A stretch of DNA of 64,000 bases from Colletes latitarsis (Eukaryota > Arthropoda > Insecta > Hymenoptera > Colletidae): NCBI RefSeq assembly GCF_051014445.1, contig NC_135137.1, positions 34,225,501 through 34,289,500 on the forward strand. Direction: 5' to 3'. Each line of letters starts with the position of its first letter. Position 1 is the first letter of the stretch. The notes below the pieces were generated by a model that saw only the letters and a program-made list of their open reading frames with translations, did no database searches and was not told where the DNA came from. Of the stretch, positions 11,656-24,322 are shown one piece after another. Made by a program: the position numbers and the translations under genes.

Positions 11656-12707
11656 CAGGGTGTTTGGCCACCTCTGGGAAAAATTTTAATGGGGGATTCT
11701 AGAGGCCAAAATAAGACGAAAATCAAGAATATCAATTTGTTGATGAAGGCTTCGTTAAACAGTTATTAACATTTAAAGTTCCGACCGTACTGAATTTTTT
11801 TCTCGAAACTGAGTAGGATTTCGGGGGTACATCTATTCACCAAAAATGATTGCAATTGACCCCCACGACCGAAAATAATTTTTCTAGAACGATTTGAAAA
11901 ATTTCTTTTTCGTCGAAAAATTTAGGCACCTACCCCCTGTCAATTTTTCTTAAAAATTCGTTTTTCATTTTCAGTAATTTTGTTTGACGCCCTACAGAAA
12001 AGTTGTCTAATACTTTTCTGTAGGTACCCATGAGCTCTACTTCAGAAAAAAGTTTCATTGAGATATATTCACAATTGTAGGAGTTATGGCTGTTTGAAAA
12101 TTGGACCATTTTTATGGGGTTTTTCTCATTTTGCGGGGTCAAGGACCAACTTTTCGAATATTTTTGTGATTTGTACATATTCTCCATCAAAATACGCGTA
12201 GTTTGCTTTTTTAAACATTAAAATCGTCCAATCCGTTCAGAAGTTATGACGTTTTAAAGATTCGCATGAAATTTCAGGGGAACATATCAATGGTATGGTC
12301 AGACATTATTATATTTTCGGTATGGAATTTTTTTCTCGAAAGTGCGTAGGATTTCGGGGGTATGTGTAATGACCAAAAAGGATTGTGATTGACCCCTGCA
12401 ACCGAAAATAATTTTTCCAAAACGATTTGAAATTTTTTTTTTTCCGTCGAAAAATTTCGGCACCTACTCGATTTTTTTTCTCGAAAATCGATAAGATTTC
12501 GGAGGTATGTGTAATGACTAAAAATGATTATAATTGACCCCCGCAACCGAAAATAATTTTTCCAAAACGATTTGAAATTTTTGACATTAATTGTTAATAA
12601 CTTTTTAACGAAGCCTCCATCAACAAATTGGTATTCTTGATTTTCGTCTTATTTTGGCCTCTAGAACCTTCTATTAAAATTTTTCCCTGGGGTGGCCGAA
12701 CACCCTG
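11656..12707. mobile_element. Non-autonomous foldback/TIR element, 1,052 bp
   Basis: The ends are inverted repeats of about 115 bp: left CAGGGTGTTTGGCCACCTCT and right (reverse complement) CAGGGTGTTCGGCCACCCCA. Both continue through the same blocks (ctagaggccaaaataagacg, then aaaatcaagaata and ttcgttaaa). TA (or TATA) flanks both ends at 11654-11655 and 12708-12709, consistent with a TA target duplication as in Tc1/mariner-like elements. The interior holds three diverged copies of a block of about 115-145 bp (near 11790, 12330 and 12472) with shared words such as ccgaaaataatttttc and gatttgaaa. No transposase frame exists. It is a MITE or foldback element mobilised in trans. A relative is at 39642-40462. 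Confidence 0.8.
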
Positions 12708-13558
12708 TATACTAGAGAAGAGAAAACGTTTTGTACTCTGCCTGTTGCAAATATTAAATTGATTAATATCGTATAGATTTAAAAGACTAAACGCGAAGGA
12801 TCGCCACAAGAGAGAAAGAGCGAATATAATATAGATAGCAAGAAGATACCAAAGTAATTGACGCGCGAAGCGACGTTCTATTAAACCTGTGAAACCTCTC
12901 AAGGCGCGCCAAACCCTTCGATAGTCTGAAAATTCAATTCTCGTGCACCGCGTGATTCTTCAGCCGACCCCCGATGACACGCGCAACACCTTTGTGCGCG
13001 ACGCGAAAGCGTAAGAAGAATTTCCCTATAAATCTCCCGGTCCAGAAACGCGGGTGACGGCAAGTGGCTCGACGCCCGCCGGATCGCAAAGGCAGCGCGC
13101 GAGGGGGGCGGCGAAGGGCGGAAGGTTTGTAAAGGGGGTTCCCCGTGGCGAGGTACAACGCCGTCGCGGTGGAGGGGGATAATCCACGCATCATATCTCA
13201 CCGTTGACAAGCATTCATGACCCCTGGTACCCGGAGCCCTCAATGGCGAACGACATCCACCAACAAACACCCTGCTCCGCGACGCCCCCACCCCCCTCTC
13301 GATCCCGCGGCGCCCGGGAACCCCTTAACCTCGCGCCTTCCCCGCCCTTCGCTCGCCCTCTTTTCCGCAGATTTTCAACGAACAGTCCCATAGACCGCAG
13401 CCACCGAGCCGGACGAAACGCGCCAGCGGCGAGCCGCCCTCTGTTTCGTGTTAAAAATTAACCGAATCACCGTGAACGTATTCGTATTTCCCGATGCCCG
13501 ACGACTCGTTTCAACCCCGACCCTCTCCCGTTTCCTACCCCGCGGACGCCGGAAAACG

Positions 13559-13603
13559 CTCTTTTCTCTTCCTTTTTTTCTATTTTCTCTTTCTTTTTTT
13601 TTT
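13559..13603 (+). repeat. Polypyrimidine tract
   Basis: These 45 bases are C or T except for a single A at 13582, with T runs of 7 and 10. It is low-complexity sequence. Confidence 0.85.
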
Positions 13604-14980
13604 GCGCGCCACGCTTCCATTATTGCGCGAAACACGCGCGCCGCGCGGAATTTTATCGCGCTCGCGCGGAAAGGGTCGGCGCTCGGTCGCGCAAACGGAC
13701 GCGGAACGGCCATTGTGCTCGCCGATTGTGCGCCTCCGTGGGTTTTTCATGCCGCGCGCGAAAAACCGGTCGGCATTATTTCACCGGGGTCCGAGAACCC
13801 GTCGGTACGCGGAAGACAAAAGTGCAAGAGTCGCGGTTCGCCGCCGGAAGTCGCGAGTTACCGCTACACGCGTCGACGAAACGTTTACCCTTTCGATTTT
13901 CCGAGGGGATGGTCAGGGAAGGGACGAAAGTTGACCGTTGCGAGGGTGGTCGCGATTTTTTTACTTCGACCGGCGACAGCAATTCTTTTCACTCTACAAT
14001 AACTACTTTTCTTTTTTTATTTTTGTATGTATTAATTTGATATTGAGGAAATATTAATAAAGAAGAGTCGTGATACCTTTCGAAGCACTTTAATACTATT
14101 TCAATTGAATATAATAATGTAAAAGTCGAAGGATGGAATAATTCTACATGTTGAGATTAGTGAAAAATGTAGAATAATATTGTTGTCGAGAAAATCGACG
14201 TTGAAAATACCCGGCGTATGCGTGCAAGAGTACGAGTGGAGCCAGCGCAAGTAGAAATATCGAGCTATGGTCAGACGCGCCATCCACCTCTCGCGTAACC
14301 GTCGAACGTTCAACTATAATTATTTTTAAAACTGTTATACGAAGAAATGTTATATTTATAGTCACTCTGGATAAAGGAAGAGGAGAATCGATAGAAATGG
14401 AAAGATAAAAAATGTATATTAGTGTATATGTCTTAACCGAGGAACATTGACACAAGAAAGATACGTTATCGTTGGTGTCGATGATGGAAGTGATTACGTC
14501 TTTTATGTACTTTGTGTCTAATAGTTCATCGTAATATTAAATAATATAGTTTATCATTCAATCTGACCACACGCCCGTAATCATCCCTGGCATCCTTACA
14601 AAATTAAGTACGATGCGATGAATGTCGTTAACAATGCAGTCGGCAAAGTGTTAACGAGGCAGACGCGTGTAAACTTTCGAATATTTGTACCCGGAAGTGT
14701 GCGCATTGTTCGCCGTCGAATCGCGTCAGGCAACAATACGTAGGTTGCCGCGAAAAATAATTTATGCACGCGTGTCAGCGAGCGGGCGAAGCGAGGCAAG
14801 TCGAGTCGAGCGACAAGTGCTTTTATCGTAAACAGTAGCTCCGTGATAGAATAATTAAGGCGGTCGCAATCAATATAAAAAATGGATGGCCATTAAAGCG
14901 TTCCGACTGGACGTCAGCGATACGCGGGATATATCACGTTAAAGCGTAATTTCATTGAAAATCGCGCGCGTACATAATGG

Positions 14981-15030
14981 CGTTAATTTAAAAGGGAATT
15001 AATCCGTTGCGCGTCACGTTAATTTAAAAG
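14981..15030. promoter_or_regulatory. Paired homeodomain-type sites, possible enhancer
   Basis: The 14-base word CGTTAATTTAAAAG occurs exactly at 14981-14994 and again at 15017-15030, 36 bases apart, and a related atcacgttaaagcgtaattt lies just upstream. TTAAT cores in a regularly spaced pair inside a CpG-rich surround suggest a regulatory module. No gene is close. Confidence 0.2.
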
Positions 15031-16403
15031 CATCCGCCTGAAACGATTTGTTGGCACGCCAAAACCGGCCAAATTGAACGGCCTTTGAAAGGTTGCCGAT
15101 TTTTCCTATCGCTACGACATATTTACGAGCCGATCCGCCGGATCTGTCGAGGAATCTCATTACCGCATTGTGATTCCAAGCTCGTTGCGTACGGGATCAT
15201 TTAAATCCGTCCCTTTGATTCGACGTTGTTTGCTTTACTTTTGCACGTGACGAGTTGCAAATCTTTGTATTCTTTTCCGTTTCGTCAAAAAAACACAGTC
15301 ACGCCCACGCGAATAACAATTCGTCTTAACTGGCAATCAGATTTTAACGTAGTGGACAAAAGAATGTAGAAACTACCAAACGTATGAATATTAATACAGA
15401 GAAAGCCACGTTGGAGGATTCATAAAGAAACACATTTATGGCTGAAGAGTACACTTTAATGGTCGAATATTTTTTCGTCGACGCTGACGACTTTCCTAAC
15501 GAGTTCCAAATCCAGACGAGGCTCGCCCGGGTCGAGTATAGGATCCGCGTGGGAGGCGGCCGTAATTTCGTGGACAAACAGTTACAATACAATTGCATAT
15601 TCCGGGCGTATAATTTAAATCCTCTTAACGGGCGCGCGTAACAGATAATTACATTCGGGTTTGTTAAACGGTCGACGGGGACATCAAACGCGGCACGGGT
15701 AATCCAGTCGTTTTAATTAGGCGGCGTCGTCCAATCTTATCCGCATGATTTTGCACGCCGGCGCGTTTTCTTTCTCGTTACATCGCCGCGTAACGATAAC
15801 AAGCCGCACTTACAATTTCGCGACGGGTTCCGCCGGCAATCTCTGCTGATAATATTGCCGGCGATAGCATAGAAGACGAGGGTGGCGTCGTTATTGGGCA
15901 CCCTCCGTCGAGCGAAAGTAGATTTCTAAGTCGTAAGCCGGTCTAAGAAACAATTCAATTAGCCAACGAGATCCTCGAGATGTGCGTGCGCGTACGTGGC
16001 GTGCACGCCGATCCTAATCTCGCGTTATACAAGCCCGGAGTTGGCTTCTTGCGTTTTCACCTCGGAATATTTTTCGTCTCGCCCTTCGGAACGGTTGCAA
16101 TAAATAAAGAAATAATTCCAGCGAAACATGAGAACGCTCGAACGAAGAGAAAGCGTGTCTCGCGGTCGTTGCGGTTTTATACGTGACGCTATCTGCATCC
16201 AGTTATGCTGCTATCGCGAATGGTACACCAAAATTGCTCATTATGTGTGTTTGGTTCGCCCACCGATACGTAGACGATCTTAAAAACAAGTTTTTCCTGT
16301 TTTTAATAAATAATAAAAATGTGAAAGAGTATATTGAGTCAGGTAATTCGAGTTTTCGAGAATCTTAAGAAGATAACTTAATAGTTGATATGCACGTATT
16401 TAA

Positions 16404-16622
16404 CTCGTTCACTGCCAGATGAAAACTGTACAATTTTCTGTAAGACTAAAATTTTAATTTTAGACCATCGTAAACATTTGTACTTATTTTTGTAATCTTG
16501 CTAAAATTCACAAATCCTACTCAAATTTATTTCTCTCCAAATCTTAACTTGGAAATTAATTTTTCCAGTTCCATAGTGGAAAATCCTGTCATTCATATGT
16601 AGGTGACGTGGCAGTCAAAGTG
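16404..16622. mobile_element. TTAA-flanked MITE, piggyBac-like, 219 bp
   Basis: TTAA sits directly outside both ends (16400-16403 and 16623-16626). The ends form imperfect inverted repeats: left CTCGTTCACTGCCAGATG, right (reverse complement) CACTTTGACTGCCACGTC, 12 of 18 identical with the ACTGCCA block shared. The interior is AT-rich with only three CpG. Short TTAA-duplicating elements with CnCTTTGACTGCC-like ends fit the non-autonomous piggyBac type. It carries no coding capacity. Confidence 0.5.
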
Positions 16623-19112
16623 TTAACAATAATTAACGTAGCAGATGTTTTTAAAAGGAATAATTCCACAGAATTAAATAAATAAAAGTGTCTAAACTAC
16701 TACAATTTTAACTATTAACATCGATAACGATTAATAATATTTTAATCGACTAGAATGAACTCTCAAAATTTCTAGGGGCTTTCATTATCTAAATTACTGA
16801 GGTTACTTTGATCTTATAATTATTTCCACCACTCCGTAGCCGAGAGCCATCGTAAGCGTCTTATTTTAGCGAGTGTTTTCTTTGTCCCAGATCGATATTG
16901 CGTCCCGATCGAGCGATTCGACTGGATTACCTTCATAAAACAACAATTACTGCTGGCTTTTAAAACGATCTGCGGGGTTAAACTCTACGATCCCTTGGTT
17001 ATTTCATCAGCTACCGTGGGCTACCGACGCGATGCTCTCTCGCCCGCGAACCGCCGCTTCCTTTATTTCAATTTCCTTAATTAAGGCGCCCGTGGCTCTC
17101 GATCGCGCCGACCCTCTGTCGTTCCAATTCTTCTTATTCCCCACACTGTCCGAGAAGAACGGAAGGGGAACGTGCCAATTCTTCGCCGGAAGTTGCTAAA
17201 AATTCTACGCGCTTCTCGTTTTGGACTACGGTATTCTCTTTTGCCCGTTCAATTTAGGAATACAACGTACCTGTAAAAGTTATTGCTTCGCCCGTAAACT
17301 TTTGTGTGTCTTCAGAATGTTGCGAGGGGTATAATATAGTTTACGTATAGAATGCTTTATGAATTCAGATGAGGATACTGCGATGTCGTCTTTCTTTATG
17401 AGACAGGAACATCGAACCCTGTTACTAGCGAAGAGTTTGTTCCTTCTCAGGATGAAATAAACTGCTCGACGAGGAGTACGTAACATTTGTATCGGAGAAG
17501 AAGATGGGGGTGATGAATCGTCTTCATCAAAAATAAATTTTCGTAATTCGAAGGTATTTACTTTAGAGATGAAATTTAAAGAAAATGTGAATATTAATTC
17601 CTTAGAAAGATAAAATAATTCCAAATACAGTTGAGTGAATTTCTTTAACGTCAACCATAACGCAAAAATACATATCCATAGCGATCGTTAGAAAACATTC
17701 TATGCTCGCGCAGTTAGAATATAAATCTCTGTTTAATCTTTAGTTATCAGTGACCGTACCGCGAATGGATAAACATAAAATTTGATAAATTTCGCGGGCC
17801 GCGTAAAAGCAAATCGTTTTCACCGAAACGAGAGAATAGCCAGCGCGAAACGCTATTTTATAATCCGCCGTTGGATGCCGCTGAACCGCGTATATCGAGG
17901 AAAGTTAGCTACGAAAACAGCCCGGAGCTATCGAATCCAGCGCGCAGTTACTTTTTCATTAGAGCAACGAATGAGATTCGGCAAAACTTTCCTTATTTCG
18001 CGTTCGACGTTCGCTTTGCGTGCCGTTAAATCGCCGAATTCGCGTGGAAAGCGGGATCCGTTTGTTTGCCCGTTCGTTGCACGTCCATTAAATTAATCTC
18101 GAGCAACAGACACCGACGATACGCAATGCGTTATCTCGCCATCGAATTCCAACGGTTGTAAAGTTCGAGACAGTTCTCCTACCTAAGCAATCGAGAAAAA
18201 TTAATCGAACGATTCGTTTTTATTTACAAATTTTAAGTCACTCGTTAAGAAAACAATATTTTACTTCAATTTATACGAAGATTAGAATTTTTTTAATTTT
18301 AAAGGGTGCAGGAAACTTTTGAGCGTCATTGTACGTAGGAGGGATCGTCGAGCGATAATTTCTTCGATCGCGTCTCGTCGCTCAGGTGGGAGAAAGGCCT
18401 AAGCCTCGTTTCGTCGATCGTCCGTTAAAACACGGCGGGCTTCGAATCCGAATAAAGACGAAAGCGACTGCACCGTCGATATTCCGCTCGATAAACAAAG
18501 GCGAACGGAGAGGCGAAGCCGGATCGCGGGACGCAATTCGGGAATGAATGAAATTTTACAGTTTAACCCGAGGGAACCAAGGCACCGCGATTTTGGCAAG
18601 CTTCCACGTTGAGACTGAGATAACAACCTAGTAGTCCAAATTTAACAGACGGTAGAATTAAGTACCGTGTAATTCCTCTCTTATTTTTCCACGGAATCAC
18701 TGACAGCGCTGAATAAACTTCGAGATCGTAGATTAAATACGCGCGGGAGAGATATGGCTGTACTCGCAAACTTCTTGGCATCGCGTCGACGCTACGATTT
18801 TTCGAAAAACTGACCGCTCCGTGCAAACGAAACACGATAGTCTGAAACTATATTAATTACAGAACGGAAAGATCTTGCGAGCAAATAAATTTACTGAATT
18901 TTTCGATGCTTCCGTGGCTCGTTGAAAACACCGAAATCACTATTCCGGAAACACACCGCGCTCGAGTACAGCAATGGAATCTTCTCCATAAACGGCACAT
19001 ATGTTCCGAGCAGCTTGGGTTGCGATACAACCTCGATTAAACTCGAATAACAGAAGGTGCCGGAAACGTTCGTGTTTATCAACTTGGTACTCCGTAGTTT
19101 TCAATTTCCAGC

Positions 19113-19138
19113 AAAAAAAAAAAAAAAACAAAAAAAAA
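19113..19138. repeat. A-rich homopolymer run
   Basis: Sixteen A (19113-19128), one C, then nine A. It is not preceded by a recognisable retroposed gene, so a processed pseudogene tail is not supported. Confidence 0.8.
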
Positions 19139-19517
19139 CGAAAACGCAAACAAGGAGAATTTCAACGTAACCGAATAAAGAAATTTACGGGCACGAGTCA
19201 ACATTGAATTCTGGTTTTAATTGTTCGCGAAGGAAAAAACCTACGTACTCTACAATTCATACATTGCTGTATTTTACTAAGGTTTTTCTCTGTAAAAAAT
19301 GTCTTGAAATATAGCTTCTGTAAATTTCGCTATATCCTCTCGCGCGATAGAACGTTATCGACTAAGAAAATTCCGAAATATTTCTGTCCAACGTTCCTTC
19401 GAAGCAGAGAATTTCAGCAGGGGACTTTTTCAATGAACAGCATAAATCACCGTCAAAACTGGATGCGTTCCGGGTGCATATGTACACGTACGAACAACCC
19501 CTCTCGACACGCGACAC

Positions 19518-19539
19518 GTTGCACGCACGTGCGTGCAAC
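19518..19539. promoter_or_regulatory. 22-bp perfect palindrome centred on CACGTG
   Basis: The two 11-base arms, GTTGCACGCAC and GTGCGTGCAAC, are exact reverse complements with no spacer. The centre is the E-box CACGTG (19526-19531), the class bound by Myc/Max, Clock/Cycle and similar bHLH dimers. Whether it is bound is unknown. Confidence 0.45.
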
Positions 19540-22500
19540 CGCCGACTTTCAAATGAACAGAACAGAGAGTACACTGATTTATCCGATACTATTTGTTCCC
19601 CTGTACTTCGCTCGCTCGTTTGCTCGTGCTAAATCTGTTTTTTCCTTTTTTCTAATGGGTGTCCGCGGAACGAAAGCACGTACTAGCAGGCCTGGACGAA
19701 CCTGTAGGTTACGGCACTGGCCGCACCGGCAGTTTTCCCCACCCGGGAAATCTGCGGCAATTTTTCATTGCCCGACACGACAATGTATCTGCCTGACTCC
19801 ACCCTACCCTCCCCCCCGGCGTCTACGCCCTCGAAAAAGTGTCCCACCGCCCTCTGCCCTCTACCTGCGCCCTGACACCAGCGTGAGCGCGCTTTGTCGG
19901 CTGTGATAATGTTTTCATTATTCACTGGATTATACGGCGCGTTGCCGGAAATCAGGTGGGACGGTATTACGCGGCGCCATCGGCCACGTCGAACCGTGAT
20001 TTACCGCCTCGTCGCGAAAAAAATCCAGCAAACGTTCCTAGCCGCTTCCACGGACCGGATCGCTCGTCGACGTAATTATTTACTTCGTTGTTAAGCGTCT
20101 GGGGGTACCGGAGTTTTCGCGTTATTAATCGGGTATCGCGTATGCAAATTAGTTTTTTCAAATTCGGGAATATTTCTATTGGAACTCGATCCAACTCAAA
20201 TGCTTCGAGTTAGAATTTTAAAGGTTGCTTCGGTCGATCGAACAGTCGATCTTATAGACAGAATGGTACACAGAAAAATCATTAGATCGAACAATCTAAA
20301 CGTTCTTTAACCAATTTAGAAATATGATCCAATTTTGATAGAACTCGATATAATTAAATAGTCGAGTTGCATAGTTTGCGTAGAGACTCCGACGAAGCGT
20401 TGCGAAATCGAAACACGGTCATCGAGTAAAATTACCGTTAATTGTTCGGTGGTGCTTTGAACGCTAGGCACCACTTAGCGAATTAAAAAATTATAAAACC
20501 GTTGAATTCGCAGCGTTATCGCTCGCGCGAACAACGCCTATCGCGAAACATTAACCGAGTTTAATGTTTCATGGCATTTCGAAAGCAGTCATCGATGCTC
20601 CACCGAGCACGATCGAACGATGTTTAATTTTGTTCGGTGATTTATAACCGGTCGGACGAAGACGTCGCGCGGAATATGCAATTTTTCACGGGTACGCGCA
20701 CAGTCTGGCGTATGCAATTCCCGTTGCACCTTTATGGAGCCTCGTAACCTTCTACGCAAAGCGGAAGCGATACCACTTAATGAAATTTCATCGATCGATA
20801 GCGCGGACACATCGTTTCCTGAATGCAATATTGTCTGTCCGACCCATCAACGCGACGCTGCATAGTATTCCGCGAACTGAAGTAGTAATAACAATAATAT
20901 TGGCAATAAAAAAACAGTTACCGATGGCGGATACGTTGGACGATAAAACAGTGAAACGAGTAACATCGAACGGCATCGGCGCGGCGGATTAAAAATGCAG
21001 AAAAGTCCTTCAGCCCGATAGATATAATTCTAGTCAAATTCGCTGAGACGATTGACAAAGCTATCGTGAAATTTTAAACGAGTTTCCCTCGATACCGTGC
21101 TTCCCGAACTGGTAGATATTTCCAAAACTGTACATCCAGAAGATTGGAAATTTTAACCGGACTGTTCGTAACCGAAATACCTATTGTTGCGTGCACGGAT
21201 TTTTTGTTCGGTCAAATTGTTTCACAGACAAACCCGTAACAGTGACTACGTTTCACGCGTTCGTCTCGATTTTTCAATAGAAGAGATTAATTTCTTATAC
21301 CCTCTTTAACAATTTTAGAAATTTCTTTTCTCAGGTGAAATTCCTCCCAGAATGTTTGGCTGTCACTATACTAGAAAGTTAACCGATAGAAAGTGACTTC
21401 GATCGGTGTATCCATTTTACGTTCGATTTTCATTGGAAAATAAGCTGCCTGGAGGTTCAGGGGATATAGATGGATACACTATTCGTCCAGAAAAGGATTA
21501 AGGAAATCTGGTTTCCAGTGTGGCTGGAGCACGGAAGGACTTCTATAAGACGGAATACGCTCGCACGTGAAATCTTCGTTGGAGCGCCTTGATTCTATTT
21601 ACCCCTTCTGAGAGATCGCGATACAGATAGGCTTTCGCGCGGTAACTGCATCCAACGACTGCGCTGAAAGTGTGTACAATTTCTCAAAGAGCATCGGGAT
21701 GCATTCTCCGCGGCGTGTTTGTAACGGGAGCAGACATTCCGCGTATTTTGCAAATACCGTCAGACGTAAGGAGGCTACCCGTTCGCCTTAAATTCGCTCG
21801 CTTTGAAAATGACGTTCATTCAATTTCCGGAAACGCGAAACCTTTGGCAGCAAGACAACCCCTTTCCAGGCGTAACTAGTCTAATATCTGTTTGACATCA
21901 TGCTAGATTACGTCTGCTCGATGCTACGGGGCGTCTAAAAGCAAAAACATTTTGATTAAAGACTTCCTTTACTCGTGGTCATTTTTAAGACCTCTTCCTC
22001 AGTTGGTCAGTTTTACTTTTATACCGTGTAGTTAAAACTCTTCGTAACCTGTGGTCATTAATTTAGAAATAGTTTAAAATATTACAACGCGAGCATTCGT
22101 CCAATTAAATTCGTTCGATATTGCACGTTTAAATATTTATATCTCCTGTTATTATAGGCACACAACCGACAATATTATTGTTCAGTTATACTCGCGGAAG
22201 GAAGTCTAGCGGATAGTCAACAAAGTTGGTTAAACCTACAAACGTTGGCTATGCCTGGAACGAGTTGCATAACGTGATACTTGAAATAACATGAAACATC
22301 TTCGTTATTGTAATTAAACTTACTACGCCCGAATATTCTTTCAAATAATGTATCTCGATCGAAGAATTGATCAGAAACTTGTGTTTTAACTGTATTCTTC
22401 TTCAATTAATCAGCTTGATCGATTAAGGGTAGTTCATTCTTGATCGATGTTTGTCGAGACAGCATTTCGCTCGATTTTATAACGTCGGGGATCTCTTTCG

Positions 22501-24139
22501 CGAACTCTTCGACTGCCGTTTCAACGGCTCGAGGTGTTTCGCCCCTCAAAGAAGGAAATTAACGCGAATATTCAACACGAAATTACGGAACTCCGACTTC
22601 CCGTCGAGTTAGCGTCATTTCGCCCGTCGTAATTCTGCTTCGTTGTTTTCGTGCCGTGTGTTTTTCCGGCGAAACTAATTTCCTGGCAACAATTCCCTCA
22701 AAGGGGACTCCGTCGATCAACCATCCTAGCCTCCGGAGTTGCAAATTAGCCGCGGGAATGAAAAGCTACCGAATCGAATCCGCTTGCTCCTATAATTACT
22801 GTTACTGCTATTATAATTATCGTAGGACCTTATAACATTTAAATTTATTTTTAAATCTAATATATCGTTTACAATTTTAACCTATTTTAAGAAATTCTTC
22901 GTTCAAGTTCTCAAGCTTAGAAAAGAAACTGCGTTACACAACCGCGAATAACTTAGCAACATATTTCCAAGCGGCGACACGAAATTTGCAAGTTTCTCAG
23001 GAAGGAAAAATGAGTTTCACGCGAACTGGTAGTCGCTCAATCAAATTGTTGACAATGTCAGACATCGCGTTGCGAGATTGATCAAGAATGTATTATGAAA
23101 ACTTTACTCGAATGTTATACTCTATCCGGTATACATACCGGACGTAACACCTTCAGTTACCATTTCAAAGCGCCCTGTTCGACAGGTACTTTAGAACCGT
23201 CGATGAAATGAGAAAAGGGAAGATGTCTTTGATCCTTTCAAAGAGCTGCAATTACGATGAATAAATAAAAGTTGCTACGAAACGGATGGAATTACTTTAA
23301 AGAACGAATTTGAATTCGTTTCTACGTAGATTATTACGAAAGAACGCGATGCATCTCTGCACCACCGGTTGCATTCTACCCCGAATAGGTGGTACAGAGT
23401 CCCGAATCCTCGAAGGGATGGGTGGATGGGATCAACGTCGACGGAACAGGACGCGGAGATGTTCGAGGAGTCCCACAAATTCGAAGTCAGGAAATGCACG
23501 GAGGAATCGTTCCGCGGGAAACGGCTTTTAATCGAGTGTGAAACGAACAAATACCGCACCTTTCCCGATCGTGATTCGAGGAGCGTGGTCGCATAAAAGG
23601 AGCAGAGGGCTGGGAAACGGCGCTCGCGGTAGGGTGAAGTTTATTTCTCGCGTTCTCAGAACCACCGGTTATTTTTTATCGTCGATTACGACCGTAGAAG
23701 CCTCCCCCTTTTCGCGAGTCTCGACGGTGAATCGGAGAAACGTTCGCAATTGTGTAGTCTATTAATGGAAACGAACAAAGGGTGGGCTGTTTATCAAGTT
23801 TTAATGGACAAACAACCGCGGAACGCGTCGTTTATAAATATTTGAAAAGAGGATCGATACGCTTTTCGCTAAGCAAACTGAAAGGGCTGTAACTGTGCGG
23901 CCGTTAGAGCCGTCGAGAAGTTTCTGAAAGTCGTGTACAATGAATTTGCATGGTTTTAACCGTGGGCCTTAATCGCGGCTCAACGTGCGTCAACTTTCAG
24001 GTAACTTGGTCGCTGAATGCAAAAATTAAGATACTCCCCTTCGAATCGAACTTACAGGTTAGCAATTAGTTTTAAATTAAATTACAGGTTGATAGAAATC
24101 ATATGTGACACATTCTTTCGTATTGAATATTTTTTCCAG

Positions 24140-24322
24140 CTCAAAACAAATACTCACAATATTCTCGATGTGAGAAAACACTGCTTCGTTCTCGATAAAA
24201 TGCATTTCTATGACAGTTCTCTAGACATTACTTTTACACAAATTCTGATCACCTGCATTCTATCCGCAAGCACTCCAGTTCTTCGGGATAATTTTCATGT
24301 GTACGTGAATAACACCTCGTGA
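24140..24322 (+). CDS. Candidate acceptor-led open frame, unknown
   Basis: A clear 3' splice site (attttttccag, ending at 24139) opens into an in-frame stretch of 60 codons to a TGA at 24320-24322. Its composition is plausible for protein (Asp, Asn, Thr, hydrophobics), but no domain is recognisable. No AATAAA follows nearby and no upstream exon is identified. It may be chance. Confidence 0.13.
   Translation, partial: LKTNTHNILDVRKHCFVLDKMHFYDSSLDITFTQILITCILSASTPVLRDNFHVYVNNTS

Larger units (their letters stand above)
12708..16399. other. Unassigned region with GC-rich stretch
   Basis: The stretch 12900-13960 is GC- and CpG-rich and open in several frames on both strands. An acceptor-like site (ctcttttccgcag, ending near 13371) is followed by frames of fewer than 30 codons, so no exon is supported. 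A pyrimidine tract and a pair of homeodomain-like sites inside it are listed separately. It could be a promoter/CpG-rich regulatory region. Confidence 0.45.
16627..24139. other. Unassigned region
   Basis: No supported gene. Many overlapping short frames occur on both strands. An acceptor directly followed by a weak donor (tttcttttctcag/gtgaaa) lies near 21335 on plus, and ctttcag/gtaact near 23991. Both are weaker than the site at 6588. An A-rich run at 19113 and a palindrome at 19518 are listed separately. Confidence 0.45.

Noticed and set aside
19113..19145. A-rich run as the tail of a processed pseudogene
   Set aside because: No coding-like sequence or target duplication next to it.
21322..21345. 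Second ratchet-point candidate (tttcttttctcag/gtgaaa)
   Set aside because: The donor half deviates from GTRAGT, so the match is too weak.
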